Assembly: GCA_030348385.1 (NCBI GenBank)
Contig: JAUCFP010000006.1
Span: forward strand, 3,371,001-3,435,000
From: Cytobacillus sp. NJ13
GTDB taxonomy: Bacteria > Bacillota > Bacilli > Bacillales > Cytobacillaceae
DNA length: 64,000 nt
Reading direction: 5' to 3'
Positions 18,834-34,727 of the stretch are shown here, one piece after another. Within the stretch, counting starts at the first letter, position 1. Every line of letters begins with the position of its first letter. Under the pieces are notes generated by a model that worked only from the letters and a program-made list of their open reading frames with translations, did no database searches and had not been told where the DNA came from. The translations under genes and the position numbers were made by a program.

Positions 18834-20129
18834 TTATTTAATGAAACCTTTATAATGACGCTTAACCAGCTGTGCTTCAAGCTGCTTCATCGTTTCAAGT
18901 GCAACACCGACAACGATCAGCAGGCTTGTGCCTCCAATTTGCGCAGACTCAGGCAATCCAGCAATATTGATGAAGAATACCGGCAGGATTGAAATGACTG
19001 TCAGGAAGAGCGCACCGACCAATGTTAAACGGTATAAGACGCGAGTCAAATATTCCTGCGTGTTATTTCCTGGACGAATGCCCGGGATATAACCGCCCTG
19101 CTTCTTCAGGTTTTCCGCAACTTGTTCCGGATTTACCTGAATGAAAGCATAGAAATAAGTAAAAGCAATGATTAATGCACTATAGATGACCATTCCGATT
19201 GGAGACGTGTAGTCAAATATTCTTTGAATCCATAGCGTCACATCATTCTGCTCAAAGAAACCTGCAATGGTTCTTGGCGTGATGATGAATGAAATCGCAA
19301 AGATTACTGGAATTACACCAGCTGCATTAACTTTTAACGGAAGATGAGTTGATTGTCCGCCAGCAGAATTTTTTCCTGCTGTTACACGCTTAGCGTATTG
19401 AATAGGAATCTTTCTTAAAGCCTGTTGGATAAAGATCGTTCCCACAACAATAGCAACGACTGCAATCAGGATAAGCACGACTGTCACAATGCGAAGGAAT
19501 AGCTGCTCTCCAGCATTTTCAAACTGCTGAGCATAGATCTGGTTAACCGTTGAAGGAATACCAGCTGCGATACCAGCAAAGATAATGATGGAAATACCAT
19601 TCCCTACACCTTTTGATGTAATCTGCTCACCAAGCCACATTAGAAATGCAGTTCCGGCAGTCAACACTACAGCAATCAATAGATAAGAGGTAATTCCCGG
19701 ATTTTCAATCAGCATACCGCCTGCTAGGTTATTAAACCCATAAGACATACCGAGAGCCTGGATAAAACCAAGCACGATAGTAAAGTAACGGGTAAACTGA
19801 GCTAACTTACGGCGTCCAACTTCACCCTGCTTTGACCATTCCGTAAACTTAGGAACAACATCCATCTGCAGAAGCTGTACAATGATGGATGCGGTAATAT
19901 ACGGCATGATGCCCATCGCAAGGATCGAGAAGTTTAGGAGCGCCCCGCCGCCGAATGTATTCAGAACACCGAATACATTAAGTTCATCCTGGGCTTTTAA
20001 CAGATCTGCATTTACGCCCGGTACAGGGATAAATGTACCGATGCGAAATACGATCAGCATTAAAAGGGTGAAAATAATCTTTCGTCTTATATCACCCACA
20101 CGCATAAAATTGGAGATTGTCTGAAACAT
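18834..20129 (-). CDS. secY: Preprotein translocase subunit SecY
   Basis: The 431-residue pore-forming subunit of the Sec translocon has ten membrane segments by eye, the plug region [10 protein letters not shown] near residue 30, [11 protein letters not shown], and the cytosolic loop ending in [13 protein letters not shown]. It partners with SecE (46505-46687) and SecA. The start overlaps the rplO stop by one base (TAATG), so translation is coupled. Confidence 0.98.
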   Translation of the reverse strand: MFQTISNFMRVGDIRRKIIFTLLMLIVFRIGTFIPVPGVNADLLKAQDELNVFGVLNTFGGGALLNFSILAMGIMPYITASIIVQLLQMDVVPKFTEWSKQGEVGRRKLAQFTRYFTIVLGFIQALGMSYGFNNLAGGMLIENPGITSYLLIAVVLTAGTAFLMWLGEQITSKGVGNGISIIIFAGIAAGIPSTVNQIYAQQFENAGEQLFLRIVTVVLILIAVVAIVVGTIFIQQALRKIPIQYAKRVTAGKNSAGGQSTHLPLKVNAAGVIPVIFAISFIITPRTIAGFFEQNDVTLWIQRIFDYTSPIGMVIYSALIIAFTYFYAFIQVNPEQVAENLKKQGGYIPGIRPGNNTQEYLTRVLYRLTLVGALFLTVISILPVFFINIAGLPESAQIGGTSLLIVVGVALETMKQLEAQLVKRHYKGFIK

Positions 20130-20569
20130 TAAATCACCTCAGTTTGACCGCCGGCAGCTTCGATAGCTTCCTTTGCAGCAGAGGAGAATTTATGAGCTTT
20201 AACTGTAAGCTTTTTCTCAACTTTGCCTTTTGCAAGAATCTTGATTCCTGCTTTTTCGTTGCTTACTACACCAGTTTCGATAAGAAGCTCAGGAGTTACT
20301 TCAGTTCCATCTTCGAAACGGTTTAGAGCATCAAGGTTCACAACCGCGTATTCTTTACGGTTGATGTTAGTGAAACCGCGCTTAGGCAAGCGTTGGAATA
20401 AAGGTGTTTGACCACCCTCGAATCCAGGACGGACACCGCCGCCGGAACGAGCGTTTTGACCTTTATGACCCTTACCAGCAGTTTTACCATTACCGGAACC
20501 GATACCACGGCCTTTGCGTTTGCGTTCTTGACGAGAACCTTCTGCAGGCTTTAATTCATGAAGTTTCAT
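20129..20569 (-). CDS. rplO: 50S ribosomal protein L15
   Basis: The 146-residue protein has a basic glycine-rich N-terminus ([36 protein letters not shown]) that threads into 23S rRNA and a globular C-terminus ending [16 protein letters not shown]15 is a late-assembly protein. Standard spc position between rpmD and secY. Confidence 0.98.
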   Translation of the reverse strand: MKLHELKPAEGSRQERKRKGRGIGSGNGKTAGKGHKGQNARSGGGVRPGFEGGQTPLFQRLPKRGFTNINRKEYAVVNLDALNRFEDGTEVTPELLIETGVVSNEKAGIKILAKGKVEKKLTVKAHKFSSAAKEAIEAAGGQTEVI

Positions 20570-20601
20570 GTTGGCACCTCCTTATTTGTAGAAGAATAGA
20601 T

Positions 20602-20784
20602 TTATTTTTCTTTTACCACAACAAGGTGAGCTACTTTGTTGATCATTCCGCGGATAGCAGGATTATCTTGATGCTCAACTGTTTGGTGCATTTTGCGTAA
20701 GCCAAGAGCCTTAACTGTTTCGCGTTGGTCTTGCGGGCGACCAATCACGCTGCGAGTGAGGGTTACTTCTAGTTTATTCGCCAT
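20602..20784 (-). CDS. rpmD: 50S ribosomal protein L30
   Basis: The 60-residue protein has the L30 motifs [13 protein letters not shown] and [22 protein letters not shown]. It is the short bacterial form lacking the eukaryotic/archaeal extension. It lies 13 bases after rpsE with GGAGGGATATCAA before the ATG. Confidence 0.97.
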   Translation of the reverse strand: MANKLEVTLTRSVIGRPQDQRETVKALGLRKMHQTVEHQDNPAIRGMINKVAHLVVVKEK

Positions 20785-20797
20785 TTGATATCCCTCC

Positions 20798-21319
<522 letters not shown>

Positions 21320-21322
21320 CTA

Positions 21323-21685
21323 TTAAAATTCTAAACCATTTTCACGTGCTGCATCAGCTAATGCTTGAACACGTCCATGATATAGATAGCCACCACGATC
21401 GAAAACGACAGCTTTAACGCCTTTTTCGACTGCGCGCTTTGCAACTAATTCTCCGACCTTAACTGCTGCATCAACGTTGCCAGTTGCATCAAGGTTTACT
21501 TCTTTATCTTGTGTAGAAGCACTTGCTACAGTAACTCCGTTTACATCATCAATAAGTTGAGCATAAATGTGCTTGTTTGAACGATACACATTTAAACGAG
21601 GACGAGCCGCAGTTCCAGAAAGTTTCGCACGCACACGAGCATGTCTTTTCTTACGAACTGCATTTTTATCAGCCTTCGTAATCAT
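21323..21685 (-). CDS. rplR: 50S ribosomal protein L18
   Basis: The 120-residue protein has motifs [30 protein letters not shown] and [13 protein letters not shown]18 binds 5S rRNA with L5. The ATG at 21685 matches the family start and has GGAG in reach; a three-codon extension is possible but unlikely. Confidence 0.97.
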   Translation of the reverse strand: MITKADKNAVRKKRHARVRAKLSGTAARPRLNVYRSNKHIYAQLIDDVNGVTVASASTQDKEVNLDATGNVDAAVKVGELVAKRAVEKGVKAVVFDRGGYLYHGRVQALADAARENGLEF

Positions 21686-21717
21686 TTCGGTCACTCCTTT
21701 CGTTTACCTAAGCGGCA

Positions 21718-22254
21718 TTACTTACCAGTTTTACCTTCTTTACGACGAACATATTCGCCTTCATAGCGGATACCTTTACCTTTGTAAGGCTCTGGAGGAC
21801 GAACATCACGGATGTTGGCAGCCAATGCGCCAACACGCTCTTTGCTAGTACCTTTAACAATGATCTTTGTGTTAGATGGCACTTCAACTTCAATACCTTC
21901 TTCAGGCTCGATTTCAACAGGATGAGAGTAACCAACGTTTAAAACAAGCTTTTTGCCTTGTTTTTGAGCACGGTAACCGACACCGATAAGCTCTAGTCCT
22001 CTTTCGAACCCTTTTGACACACCTTCAACCATGTTAGCTAGAAGTGCGCGAGTCGTTCCGTGCAATGCGCGGTGTTCTTTCGCTTCAGATGGACGGGACA
22101 CGTTGATTACGTTCTCCTCCACCTTGATTTCGATATCCTGGTTGAATGAACGGGAAAGTTCACCTTTAGGACCCTTCACAGTAACAGTGTTATTGTCGAT
22201 AGTAACAGTAACACCAGATGGAATTTCGATTGGTTTTTTACCTATACGAGACAT
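21718..22254 (-). CDS. rplF: 50S ribosomal protein L6
   Basis: The 178-residue protein has two L6 repeats. Key motifs are [28 protein letters not shown] and the C-terminal signature [14 protein letters not shown]. It sits near the factor-binding base of the L7/L12 stalk. It is 31 bases after rpsH. Confidence 0.98.
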   Translation of the reverse strand: MSRIGKKPIEIPSGVTVTIDNNTVTVKGPKGELSRSFNQDIEIKVEENVINVSRPSEAKEHRALHGTTRALLANMVEGVSKGFERGLELIGVGYRAQKQGKKLVLNVGYSHPVEIEPEEGIEVEVPSNTKIIVKGTSKERVGALAANIRDVRPPEPYKGKGIRYEGEYVRRKEGKTGK

Positions 22255-22285
22255 TTAATTGCACCTCCATTCATGAAAAACTCTA

Positions 22286-22684
22286 TTACCAAACGTATCC
22301 TAATACTTCTCCGCCGACTTGTTTAGCGCGAGCTTCTTTGTCTGTAAGAACTCCTTGAGAAGTAGAAACTAGTGCGATTCCAAGACCGTTAAGTACGCGA
22401 GGTACTTCATCAGCCTTTGCGTATACACGAAGACCAGGCTTACTGATACGCTTAAGACCAGTGATAACGCGTTCGTTGTTTGAACCGTATTTTAAGAAAA
22501 TGCGGATGATGCCTTGCTTGTTATCCTCGATAAGCTCAACATCACGTACAAAACCTTCACGCTTTAAGATCTCAGCAATTTCCTTTTTGATGTTAGAAGC
22601 AGGAACTTCTAATTTTTCGTGACGAACCATGTTCGCATTACGGATGCGAGTTAGCAAGTCTGCAATTGGATCTGTCATGACCAT
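22286..22684 (-). CDS. rpsH: 30S ribosomal protein S8
   Basis: The 132-residue protein has motifs [27 protein letters not shown] and [14 protein letters not shown]8 binds the 16S central domain; in some bacteria it also represses the spc operon. Same length as the B. subtilis protein. Confidence 0.98.
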   Translation of the reverse strand: MVMTDPIADLLTRIRNANMVRHEKLEVPASNIKKEIAEILKREGFVRDVELIEDNKQGIIRIFLKYGSNNERVITGLKRISKPGLRVYAKADEVPRVLNGLGIALVSTSQGVLTDKEARAKQVGGEVLGYVW

Positions 22685-22713
22685 TGTTTTTACCTCCTTC
22701 CCATACTTGGGGT

Positions 22714-22917
<204 letters not shown>

Positions 22918-22924
22918 TTAGCGA

Positions 22925-23464
22925 TTACTTTTGGAATGGCATTCCAAATTGAGTTAAAAGTTCACGAGCTTCTTCATCAGTGTTAGCTGTAGTTACGATA
23001 ACGATATCCATACCACGAACTTTGCTTACTTTATCGTAATCAATCTCAGGGAAGATCAACTGTTCTTTGACACCTAGAGTATAGTTACCACGGCCGTCAA
23101 ATGACTTCTTAGAGATACCGCGGAAGTCACGTACACGTGGAAGAGATACAGATACTAACTTATCAAAGAACTCATACATGCGCTCTCCACGAAGAGTAAC
23201 TTTCGCGCCGATTGGCATACCTTCACGAAGACGGAAGCCAGCGATAGATTTCTTAGCGCGAGTGATAACCGGCTTTTGACCAGTGATCAATGTTAATTCC
23301 TCAACAGCTTTATCTAGTGCTTTAGCGTTTTGAACAGCGTCACCAACACCCATGTTAATAACGATTTTTTCAAGCTTAGGTGCTTGCATAACTGATTTAT
23401 AGTTAAACTTGCTCATTAGAGCAGGAGTAATTTCTTTTGAATGCTTTTCTTTTAGGCGGTTCAT
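22925..23464 (-). CDS. rplE: 50S ribosomal protein L5
   Basis: The 179-residue protein has motifs [47 protein letters not shown] and [19 protein letters not shown]5 binds 5S rRNA and contacts P-site tRNA. Standard spc position after rplX. Confidence 0.98.
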   Translation of the reverse strand: MNRLKEKHSKEITPALMSKFNYKSVMQAPKLEKIVINMGVGDAVQNAKALDKAVEELTLITGQKPVITRAKKSIAGFRLREGMPIGAKVTLRGERMYEFFDKLVSVSLPRVRDFRGISKKSFDGRGNYTLGVKEQLIFPEIDYDKVSKVRGMDIVIVTTANTDEEARELLTQFGMPFQK

Positions 23465-23490
23465 CCATTGTACCTCCCTTCTTCTTTGAA

Positions 23491-23802
23491 CTATTTATCT
23501 AGAACTTCACCGGATTTTGTTGCAACACGTACTTTTTTGCCATCAACCGTTTTGTAGCCTACACGAGTTGGTTCACCAGATTTAGGATCTACAGGCATAA
23601 CGTTTGATACATGAACAGGTGCCTCTTGGCTGATGATTCCGCCCTGCGGGTTCATCTGAGAAGGCTTAGAGTGTTTCTTTACAATGTTAACTCCTTCAAC
23701 AAGCACTCGGCTTTGTTTAGGGAACGCTGCAAGAATAACGCCCGTTTTGCCTTTATCCTTACCAGAGATGACCATAACTTTGTCACCTTTTTTCACATGC
23801 AT
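23491..23802 (-). CDS. rplX: 50S ribosomal protein L24
   Basis: The 103-residue KOW protein has [20 protein letters not shown] at the N-terminus and [11 protein letters not shown] in the middle. L24 is an assembly initiator at the 23S 5' end. The ATG at 23802 follows AAGGAGGTGCG; a short upstream extension would swallow the ribosome binding site. Confidence 0.97.
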   Translation of the reverse strand: MHVKKGDKVMVISGKDKGKTGVILAAFPKQSRVLVEGVNIVKKHSKPSQMNPQGGIISQEAPVHVSNVMPVDPKSGEPTRVGYKTVDGKKVRVATKSGEVLDK

Positions 23803-23839
23803 CTGTGCGCACCTCCTTAAAGGCAATTTGATTTGTTAT

Positions 23840-24528
<689 letters not shown>

Positions 24529-24534
24529 TCAATA

Positions 24535-26177
<1,643 letters not shown>

Positions 26178-26180
26178 TCA

Positions 26181-26459
26181 TTAACGTCTTGTTTTCTTAT
26201 CATCATTGCCATGGCCTTTGTACGCACGAGTTGGAGCAAATTCTCCAAGCTTGTGGCCTACCATGTCTTCAGTGATGTATACAGGCACATGTTTACGACC
26301 ATCATAAACTGCGATTGTGTGTCCGATGAATTGTGGGAAGATCGTAGAACGGCGAGACCAAGTTTTAGTAACTTGCTTGCTTTCTGTTTCGTTAAGCTTT
26401 TCGATCTTTGTCATTAAATGTTCATCAACAAAAGGTCCTTTTTTTAAGCTGCGACCCAT
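26181..26459 (-). CDS. rpsS: 30S ribosomal protein S19
   Basis: The 92-residue protein has [34 protein letters not shown] and the tail [13 protein letters not shown]19 sits in the 30S head and partners with S13. Standard S10-operon position between rplB and rplV. Confidence 0.98.
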   Translation of the reverse strand: MGRSLKKGPFVDEHLMTKIEKLNETESKQVTKTWSRRSTIFPQFIGHTIAVYDGRKHVPVYITEDMVGHKLGEFAPTRAYKGHGNDDKKTRR

Positions 26460-26519
26460 GATTGAACCTCCCTTCGTGATTGTTCTACGGTTCTTATTTG
26501 GAACCGTAGTGCAATCCCG

Positions 26520-27371
<852 letters not shown>

Positions 27372-27382
27372 TTATAGTATTT

Positions 27383-27667
27383 TTAAGCTTCAAATAGCTC
27401 GATTTCTTGGCTTTCAGCTGTTAATTTAACGATCGCTTTACGGCGTTTGTTAGTGTAACCGCCAAATTTGCCCATACGTTTGAACTTACCTTTGTAGTTC
27501 ATGATGTTAACTTTCTCAACTTTAACGCCAAAGATTTGCTCTACAGCGTCTTTAACTTGAGTTTTGTTAGCTCGTACGTCAACTTCGAACGTATATTTTT
27601 TATCAGCCATAATATCAGTAGAACGTTCAGTGATTACGGGGCGCTTAATGATTTCGCGTGCATCCAT
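27383..27667 (-). CDS. rplW: 50S ribosomal protein L23
   Basis: The 94-residue protein has [32 protein letters not shown] and [20 protein letters not shown]23 is the docking site for trigger factor and SRP at the tunnel exit. Its start overlaps the rplD stop by one base. Confidence 0.98.
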   Translation of the reverse strand: MDAREIIKRPVITERSTDIMADKKYTFEVDVRANKTQVKDAVEQIFGVKVEKVNIMNYKGKFKRMGKFGGYTNKRRKAIVKLTAESQEIELFEA

Positions 27668-28290
27668 TATGCAAGCACCTCCTCTACTTTTTCAACCGCT
27701 GCTTTCGTCATGATAAGCTTATCATGATTTAAAACATCTAAAACAGTGATTCCAGAAGCAGACACAACTGTTACACCAGGGATGTTACGAGCAGATAATG
27801 CTACGTTCTCATCTAGGTCAGCAGTTACGAAAAGTGCTTTTGAATCAACAGAAAGACCAGTTAATACACCTTTGAAGTCTTTTGTTTTAGGAGTTTCGAA
27901 AGCAAGGCCTTCTAATACTAGGATGTTTTCTTCTAACACTTTAGAAGATAACGCAGATTTGATTGCCAGACGGCGAACCTTTTTAGGTAGTTTGTAGCTG
28001 TAGCTGCGTGGTACAGGACCAAATACAGTACCGCCTCCGCGCCATTGTGGTGAACGGATTGAACCTTGACGTGCACGGCCTGTGCCTTTTTGGCGCCATG
28101 GCTTGCGTCCTCCGCCCGCTACTTCAGAACGAATTTTAGTTTTATGAGTCCCTTGACGTAATGAAGCTCTTTGCATAACAATGGCTTCGAATAATACGTG
28201 CTGGTTAGGCTCGATACCAAAGATCGCATCATTAAGTTCGATATCACCAACTTTAGATCCGCTTTGGTTAAACAATGCTACTTTCGGCAT
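27667..28290 (-). CDS. rplD: 50S ribosomal protein L4
   Basis: The 207-residue protein has an extended tunnel loop ([27 protein letters not shown] region, about residues 46-80) and a globular domain ending [18 protein letters not shown]. In enterobacteria L4 regulates the S10 operon; in Bacillus this is not established. The loop is full length. Confidence 0.98.
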   Translation of the reverse strand: MPKVALFNQSGSKVGDIELNDAIFGIEPNQHVLFEAIVMQRASLRQGTHKTKIRSEVAGGGRKPWRQKGTGRARQGSIRSPQWRGGGTVFGPVPRSYSYKLPKKVRRLAIKSALSSKVLEENILVLEGLAFETPKTKDFKGVLTGLSVDSKALFVTADLDENVALSARNIPGVTVVSASGITVLDVLNHDKLIMTKAAVEKVEEVLA

Positions 28291-28318
28291 TCTGTTTTCC
28301 TCCTTTCCGGTTTAATTA

Positions 28319-28945
28319 TTATGCTTTTACCGCACTTTTGATTTTTACTAATGCTTTTCTAGCACCAGGTACGTTACCTTTGATCAATAGCAAGTTGCGC
28401 TCAGCATCAACTTTCACGATTTCAAGGTTTTGCACAGTGATTTGCTCTCCACCCATACGTCCAGGTAATAATTTACCTTTGAATACACGGTTTGGAGCTA
28501 CAGGACCCATTGAACCAGGGCGACGGTGGTAACGAGAACCATGAGCCATCGGCCCGCGAGATTGTCCGTGGCGCTTGATGGCACCCTGGAAACCTTTACC
28601 CTTTGAGATTCCTGTTACATCAACAGTTTCGCCTTCTGCGAATATATCAACTTTGACTTCTTGACCAACTTCATATTGTCCTAAATCAGCTCCGCGGAAT
28701 TCGCGTACGAAGCGCTTAGGAGCAGTGTTTGCTTTAGCAACATGCCCTTTTTCAGGTTTGTTGGATAGCTTGTCGCGCTTATCTTCAAATCCAAGCTGGA
28801 TTGCTTCATATCCATCAGTTTCAACTGACTTCTTTTGAAGAACAACGTTAGCTGCTGCCTCAACAACTGTTACCGGGATAAGATCACCGTTTTCAGCAAA
28901 TACTTGAGTCATACCAATCTTTCTTCCTAAGATTCCTTTGGTCAT
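28319..28945 (-). CDS. rplC: 50S ribosomal protein L3
   Basis: The 208-residue protein starts [16 protein letters not shown] and has [15 protein letters not shown] and [17 protein letters not shown], the loop that reaches the peptidyl-transferase centre. The ATG at 28945 has AGGAGGTG 8 bases upstream; a GTG three codons earlier would overlap that site. Confidence 0.98.
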   Translation of the reverse strand: MTKGILGRKIGMTQVFAENGDLIPVTVVEAAANVVLQKKSVETDGYEAIQLGFEDKRDKLSNKPEKGHVAKANTAPKRFVREFRGADLGQYEVGQEVKVDIFAEGETVDVTGISKGKGFQGAIKRHGQSRGPMAHGSRYHRRPGSMGPVAPNRVFKGKLLPGRMGGEQITVQNLEIVKVDAERNLLLIKGNVPGARKALVKIKSAVKA

Positions 28946-28985
28946 TTCAGTCACACCTCCTAAGTTTCTTATAATTATTTATTGA

Positions 28986-29318
<333 letters not shown>

Positions 29319-29339
29319 TTAATATAGACATTCTCCGTG

Positions 29340-29386
29340 AAAATTTCCCACACACTCGCCATGGCAAAGCGGCCGGGTGTGTCAGC
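29340..29386 (-). other. Hairpin in S10-operon leader
   Basis: Arms related to ACACACCCGG and C(G)AGTGTGTG lie in the 5' leader between the promoter and rpsJ. No T run follows. It could be an mRNA-stability or autoregulatory structure; no known family assigned. Confidence 0.4.
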
Positions 29387-29425
29387 AACCTTTCACTTCA
29401 TCGCAGTCAAAGACCAACATTGTCT

Positions 29426-29454
29426 ATTATACAGAAACAATAATTGAAATGCAA
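29426..29454 (-). promoter_or_regulatory. Sigma-A promoter of the S10 operon
   Basis: TTGCAT (29449-29454), 17 bases, TATAAT (29426-29431), 130 bases upstream of rpsJ. Confidence 0.82.
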
Positions 29455-29800
29455 CATGTATATGCTATTTCTTTATGTTTCGCACACTTTTACTATTATA
29501 ACTGCTGATTATGAAGTTTTCAATAGAATAGGAAGAAGTCTAAATATTTGCTTTAGGGCTTGGAATTTTCTCAGGGGGGATTGATAGAAAAGGTGAATAT
29601 ATTATAGAAGGAAGTAGTCTACAAAATATTATTGTGGAACCTTCGTAGGTTTTCTGCAGATAATTGATGGGTTAAGCCTGAAACGGCATTTTAAAATGTT
29701 CTCTGTTTCAGTAATAGTGCAAATCTCATTATGGATCAAAGAAGCAGTACTTTTATAACGATGGCCAACACACATACACAAATCGATATTCAAAGAAGAC
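29455..29800. other. Gap between tuf terminator and S10 promoter
   Basis: About 350 bases without a gene. It contains two nested palindromes: CTGAAAC / GTTTCAG (29678-29711) around CATTTTAAAATG, and AACCT / AGGTT near 29638-29651. Neither has a T run. No promoter or coding frame is convincing. Confidence 0.4.
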
Positions 29801-29831
29801 AAAAAAAACAGATGGGTCGTCACCCATCTGT
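29801..29831 (-). terminator. tuf (str operon) terminator
   Basis: A perfect 10-bp stem ACAGATGGGT / ACCCATCTGT with a GACG loop is followed by a run of T, 16 bases past the tuf stop. It is the strongest terminator in the window. Confidence 0.95.
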
Positions 29832-29846
29832 TTTTATCTATTGCAA

Positions 29847-31034
<1,188 letters not shown>

Positions 31035-31076
31035 TTGAAAAATCCTCCTTTAAATTATAAAAGTTAAGTATTTTAT

Positions 31077-31110
31077 GCTGTGGAGAGGGTACCCTTCCCA
31101 CAGCGTTTTT
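31077..31110 (+). terminator. Plus-strand-oriented terminator between fusA and tuf
   Basis: Arms GCTGTGGAGAGGGT and ACCCTTCCCACAGC (two central mismatches) are followed on the plus strand by GTTTTTTG. The T run is on the antisense side; on the coding strand the hairpin is followed by ATAAAATA. It looks like a block to antisense transcription, or an mRNA structure ahead of tuf. Confidence 0.6.
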
Positions 31111-31153
31111 TGCCTACAATAGTAGTTATACTTTATTAAAAAGGTAAAATCAA

Positions 31154-33232
31154 TTATTCACCTTTATTTTTTTTAATGATTTCTTCAGAAATTGATTTTG
31201 GTACTTCTTCATAGTGGTCGAAGTGCATGGAGAATACTCCGCGACCCTGTGTGCTTGAACGCAGGGACGTTGCATAACCAAACATTTCAGATAGTGGTAC
31301 CATTGCACGAACAACTTGAGCGTTACCACGTGCATCCATACCCTCTACCCGGCCACGACGTGAAGTGACATTACCCATGATATCCCCCAGGTATTCTTCA
31401 GGAATAATTACTTCTATTCTCATAACTGGTTCAAGGATAACCGGGCTACATTTTGATGCAGCGTTTTTAAGAGCCATTGACGCTGCGATTTTGAATGCCA
31501 TTTCAGATGAGTCAACATCATGGTAAGATCCATCAAACAATCTTGCTTTAATATCCACTAACGGGAATCCAGCAAGTACTCCACGCTCAAGTGAATCTTC
31601 AAGACCAGCTTGAACCGCAGGGATGTATTCACGTGGAACTACACCGCCGACAATGCCGTTTTCAAACTCAAAGCCCTTACCTTCTTCGTTAGGAGAGAAT
31701 TCAATCCAAACATGTCCAAATTGTCCGCGTCCGCCTGATTGGCGTGCGAATTTACCTTCAACCTGAGCTGAAGCGCGGAAAGTTTCACGGTATGCAACCT
31801 GTGGTGCACCTACGTTAGCTTCCACTTTAAATTCACGTTTCATACGGTCAACAAGGATATCAAGGTGAAGCTCACCCATACCTGCAATGATAACCTGTCC
31901 AGTTTCCTGGTCAGTGTGCGCACGGAATGTTGGATCTTCTTCTTGAAGTTTTTGCAGAGCAGTAGTCATCTTATCTTGGTCAGCCTTTGACTTAGGCTCG
32001 ATAGATAATTGAATAACAGGCTCTGGGAATTCCATAGATTCAAGAATTACAAGATTCTTCTCATCACAAAGTGTATCACCTGTTGTAGTGTCTTTAAGAC
32101 CTACCGCAGCAGCGATATCTCCAGCGTGTACTACAGAAATCTCTTCACGGGAATTAGCATGCATTTGCAGGATACGACCTACACGTTCGCGTTTTCCTTT
32201 AGTAGAGTTTTGTACATAAGAACCGGAGTTCAGTGTACCTGAGTAAACTCGGAAGAATGTTAACTTACCAACATATGGATCAGTCATTACCTTAAATGCT
32301 AATGCAGAGAATGGCGCTTCGTCGCTTGAAGGACGAGTAACTTCCTCATCTGTGTCCGGAAGTGTACCTTTGATAGATGGTACATCAAGCGGAGATGGAA
32401 GGTAGTCAATTACAGCGTCAAGCATCTTTTGAACGCCTTTGTTTTTGAAAGCAGATCCACAGATTACAGGGTAGAATTCAACGTTTACTGTACCTTTACG
32501 AATAGCTGCTTTAAGCTCTTCGTTAGTGATTTCTTCACCGCCAAGGTATTTCTCCATTAACTCTTCATCAAGCTCAGCTACCGCTTCAATTAGCTTTTCA
32601 CGGTATTCTTCAGCTTGTTCCTTGTATTCTTCTGGAATTTCACGATCTTCGATATCCGTACCTAAGTCGTTACCGTAGAAAGTGGCTTTCATTTCAATTA
32701 AGTCGATGATGCCTTCGAACTGATCTTCAGCACCAATCGGCAGTTGGATAGCAGCTGCATTTGCCTGTAAACGATCATGAAGTGTCTTCAATGAATACAA
32801 GAAGTCTGCACCTAGCTTATCCATTTTGTTTACGAATACCACACGTGGTACTCCGTAAGTAGTAGCCTGGCGCCAAACTGTTTCAGTTTGAGGCTCAACG
32901 CCTGATTGTGCATCAAGTACAGCAACCGCACCATCAAGAACACGAAGTGAACGCTCAACTTCCACTGTGAAGTCTACGTGTCCAGGAGTGTCAATGATGT
33001 TTACGCGGTGGCCTTTCCACTGTGCAGTTGTCGCAGCAGAAGTGATTGTGATTCCACGCTCTTGCTCCTGCTCCATCCAGTCCATCTGTGAAGCACCTTC
33101 GTGTGTTTCACCGATTTTGTGGATACGGCCAGTGTAGTAAAGTACACGCTCAGTTGTTGTTGTTTTACCGGCATCAATGTGAGCCATGATACCGATATTG
33201 CGAGTATTTTCTAAGGAGAACTCTCTAGCCAT
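31154..33232 (-). CDS. fusA: Elongation factor G
   Basis: The 692-residue translocase has G motifs [13 protein letters not shown] (about 17), DTPGHVDF (about 82) and NKMDK (about 136), followed by domains II-V with the domain IV tip [10 protein letters not shown]. It drives ribosome translocation and, with RRF, recycling. Length is standard. It is 51 bases after rpsG in the str operon. Confidence 0.99.
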   Translation of the reverse strand: MAREFSLENTRNIGIMAHIDAGKTTTTERVLYYTGRIHKIGETHEGASQMDWMEQEQERGITITSAATTAQWKGHRVNIIDTPGHVDFTVEVERSLRVLDGAVAVLDAQSGVEPQTETVWRQATTYGVPRVVFVNKMDKLGADFLYSLKTLHDRLQANAAAIQLPIGAEDQFEGIIDLIEMKATFYGNDLGTDIEDREIPEEYKEQAEEYREKLIEAVAELDEELMEKYLGGEEITNEELKAAIRKGTVNVEFYPVICGSAFKNKGVQKMLDAVIDYLPSPLDVPSIKGTLPDTDEEVTRPSSDEAPFSALAFKVMTDPYVGKLTFFRVYSGTLNSGSYVQNSTKGKRERVGRILQMHANSREEISVVHAGDIAAAVGLKDTTTGDTLCDEKNLVILESMEFPEPVIQLSIEPKSKADQDKMTTALQKLQEEDPTFRAHTDQETGQVIIAGMGELHLDILVDRMKREFKVEANVGAPQVAYRETFRASAQVEGKFARQSGGRGQFGHVWIEFSPNEEGKGFEFENGIVGGVVPREYIPAVQAGLEDSLERGVLAGFPLVDIKARLFDGSYHDVDSSEMAFKIAASMALKNAASKCSPVILEPVMRIEVIIPEEYLGDIMGNVTSRRGRVEGMDARGNAQVVRAMVPLSEMFGYATSLRSSTQGRGVFSMHFDHYEEVPKSISEEIIKKNKGE

Positions 33233-33283
33233 TGGGTCTTTCTCCTTCCTAGTATGAGTGTTATTTTAGTTAAGCTGTATATC

Positions 33284-33769
<486 letters not shown>

Positions 33770-33796
33770 TCAAAGATGGTTGTCTATTAATTAGAA

Positions 33797-34219
33797 TTAT
33801 TTTTTAGCTGCTTTTGGACGCTTAGCACCGTATTTAGAACGGCCTTGCATACGGTTGTTAACACCAGCAGTATCTAAAGCGCCGCGCACGATGTGGTAAC
33901 GCACACCCGGTAAGTCTTTTACACGTCCTCCACGGATAAGAACAACACTGTGCTCTTGAAGGTTGTGTCCGATACCAGGGATGTAAGCATTAACCTCGAT
34001 ACCATTTGTTAAACGAACACGAGCATATTTACGTAATGCAGAGTTCGGTTTCTTTGGAGTCATTGTACCAACACGAGTACAAACACCACGCTTTTGAGGT
34101 GAAGCTACGTTTGTTTGAGCTTTCTTGAAGCTGTTGTAGCCTTTGTTAAGAGCTGGTGAATTTGACTTCTCTGACTTAGTTTGACGAGGCTTGCGCACTA
34201 ATTGGTTAATAGTAGGCAT
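33797..34219 (-). CDS. rpsL: 30S ribosomal protein S12
   Basis: The 140-residue protein has [33 protein letters not shown] and [17 protein letters not shown]. The lysines of TPKKPNS and GRVKDLPG, whose substitution gives streptomycin resistance, are wild type. The ATG at 34219 has GAAGGGAGG upstream; the longer frame before it has no ribosome binding site. Confidence 0.98.
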   Translation of the reverse strand: MPTINQLVRKPRQTKSEKSNSPALNKGYNSFKKAQTNVASPQKRGVCTRVGTMTPKKPNSALRKYARVRLTNGIEVNAYIPGIGHNLQEHSVVLIRGGRVKDLPGVRYHIVRGALDTAGVNNRMQGRSKYGAKRPKAAKK

Positions 34220-34322
34220 TTGATTTTTCCTCCCTTCGAATTTGTTTAAGCCCACACATCCAGGTGGTTCATTTTGATGCAAAAACAAAGTTCTTGCAGA
34301 TAGCAATCTACAAAAACAGTTT

Positions 34323-34571
34323 TTAAAAAGATATGGCAACAGCTGCTGCCCCAACTTCGATTCCGCATGCTTTACCGAGCTTTTTCATCGAATCCACATA
34401 CACAATCGGAACGTTCATCTCATTCGCTGTACTAACCACTTTAGCTGTAACCCTAGGATCAGCATCACTGGCGACTACGACTTCATCGATGGTTCCCAGT
34501 TTAAGAGCTTTGACTGTTTGCTTTGTTCCTACAATAAAACTTTTTGCCTGCAATACTTTATCATAAGACAT
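34323..34571 (-). CDS. rplGB: L7Ae-family RNA-binding protein (YbxF)
   Basis: The 82-residue protein belongs to the L7Ae/L30e/S12e family, with [25 protein letters not shown] and [23 protein letters not shown] segments. B. subtilis YbxF binds kink-turn RNA and is ribosome-associated in growth phase; its exact role is unknown. It heads the str operon, with a strong sigma-A promoter 70 bases upstream and GGAGG before the ATG. Confidence 0.93.
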   Translation of the reverse strand: MSYDKVLQAKSFIVGTKQTVKALKLGTIDEVVVASDADPRVTAKVVSTANEMNVPIVYVDSMKKLGKACGIEVGAAAVAISF

Positions 34572-34616
34572 TTACGACATCCTCCAAAGTATCCGGTGAA
34601 TAGGAGCACCTTTGCT

Positions 34617-34645
34617 ATAGTACCATCTTCATTTTTCGATGTCAA
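34617..34645 (-). promoter_or_regulatory. Sigma-A promoter of the str operon
   Basis: TTGACA (34640-34645), 17 bases, TACTAT (34617-34622), between the rpoC terminator and the L7Ae-family gene. Confidence 0.85.
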
Positions 34646-34685
34646 CAAGCAAAATGATTTTTATTTCATTTATTCACTTTAAAAT

Positions 34686-34717
34686 GCGGTACTTGCTGGT
34701 AAATAAGCAAGCACCGC
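34686..34717 (-). terminator. rpoC terminator
   Basis: The stem GCGGTGCTTGC / GCAAGTACCGC (11 pairs, one mismatch) is followed by ATTTTAAA, about 10 bases past the rpoC stop. The T run is short, so some read-through is likely. Confidence 0.72.
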
Positions 34718-34727
34718 AATGATTACA

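Noticed and set aside
33797..34219. Streptomycin resistance mutation in rpsL
   Set aside because: Both key lysines (TPKKPNS and GRVKDLPG) are present.
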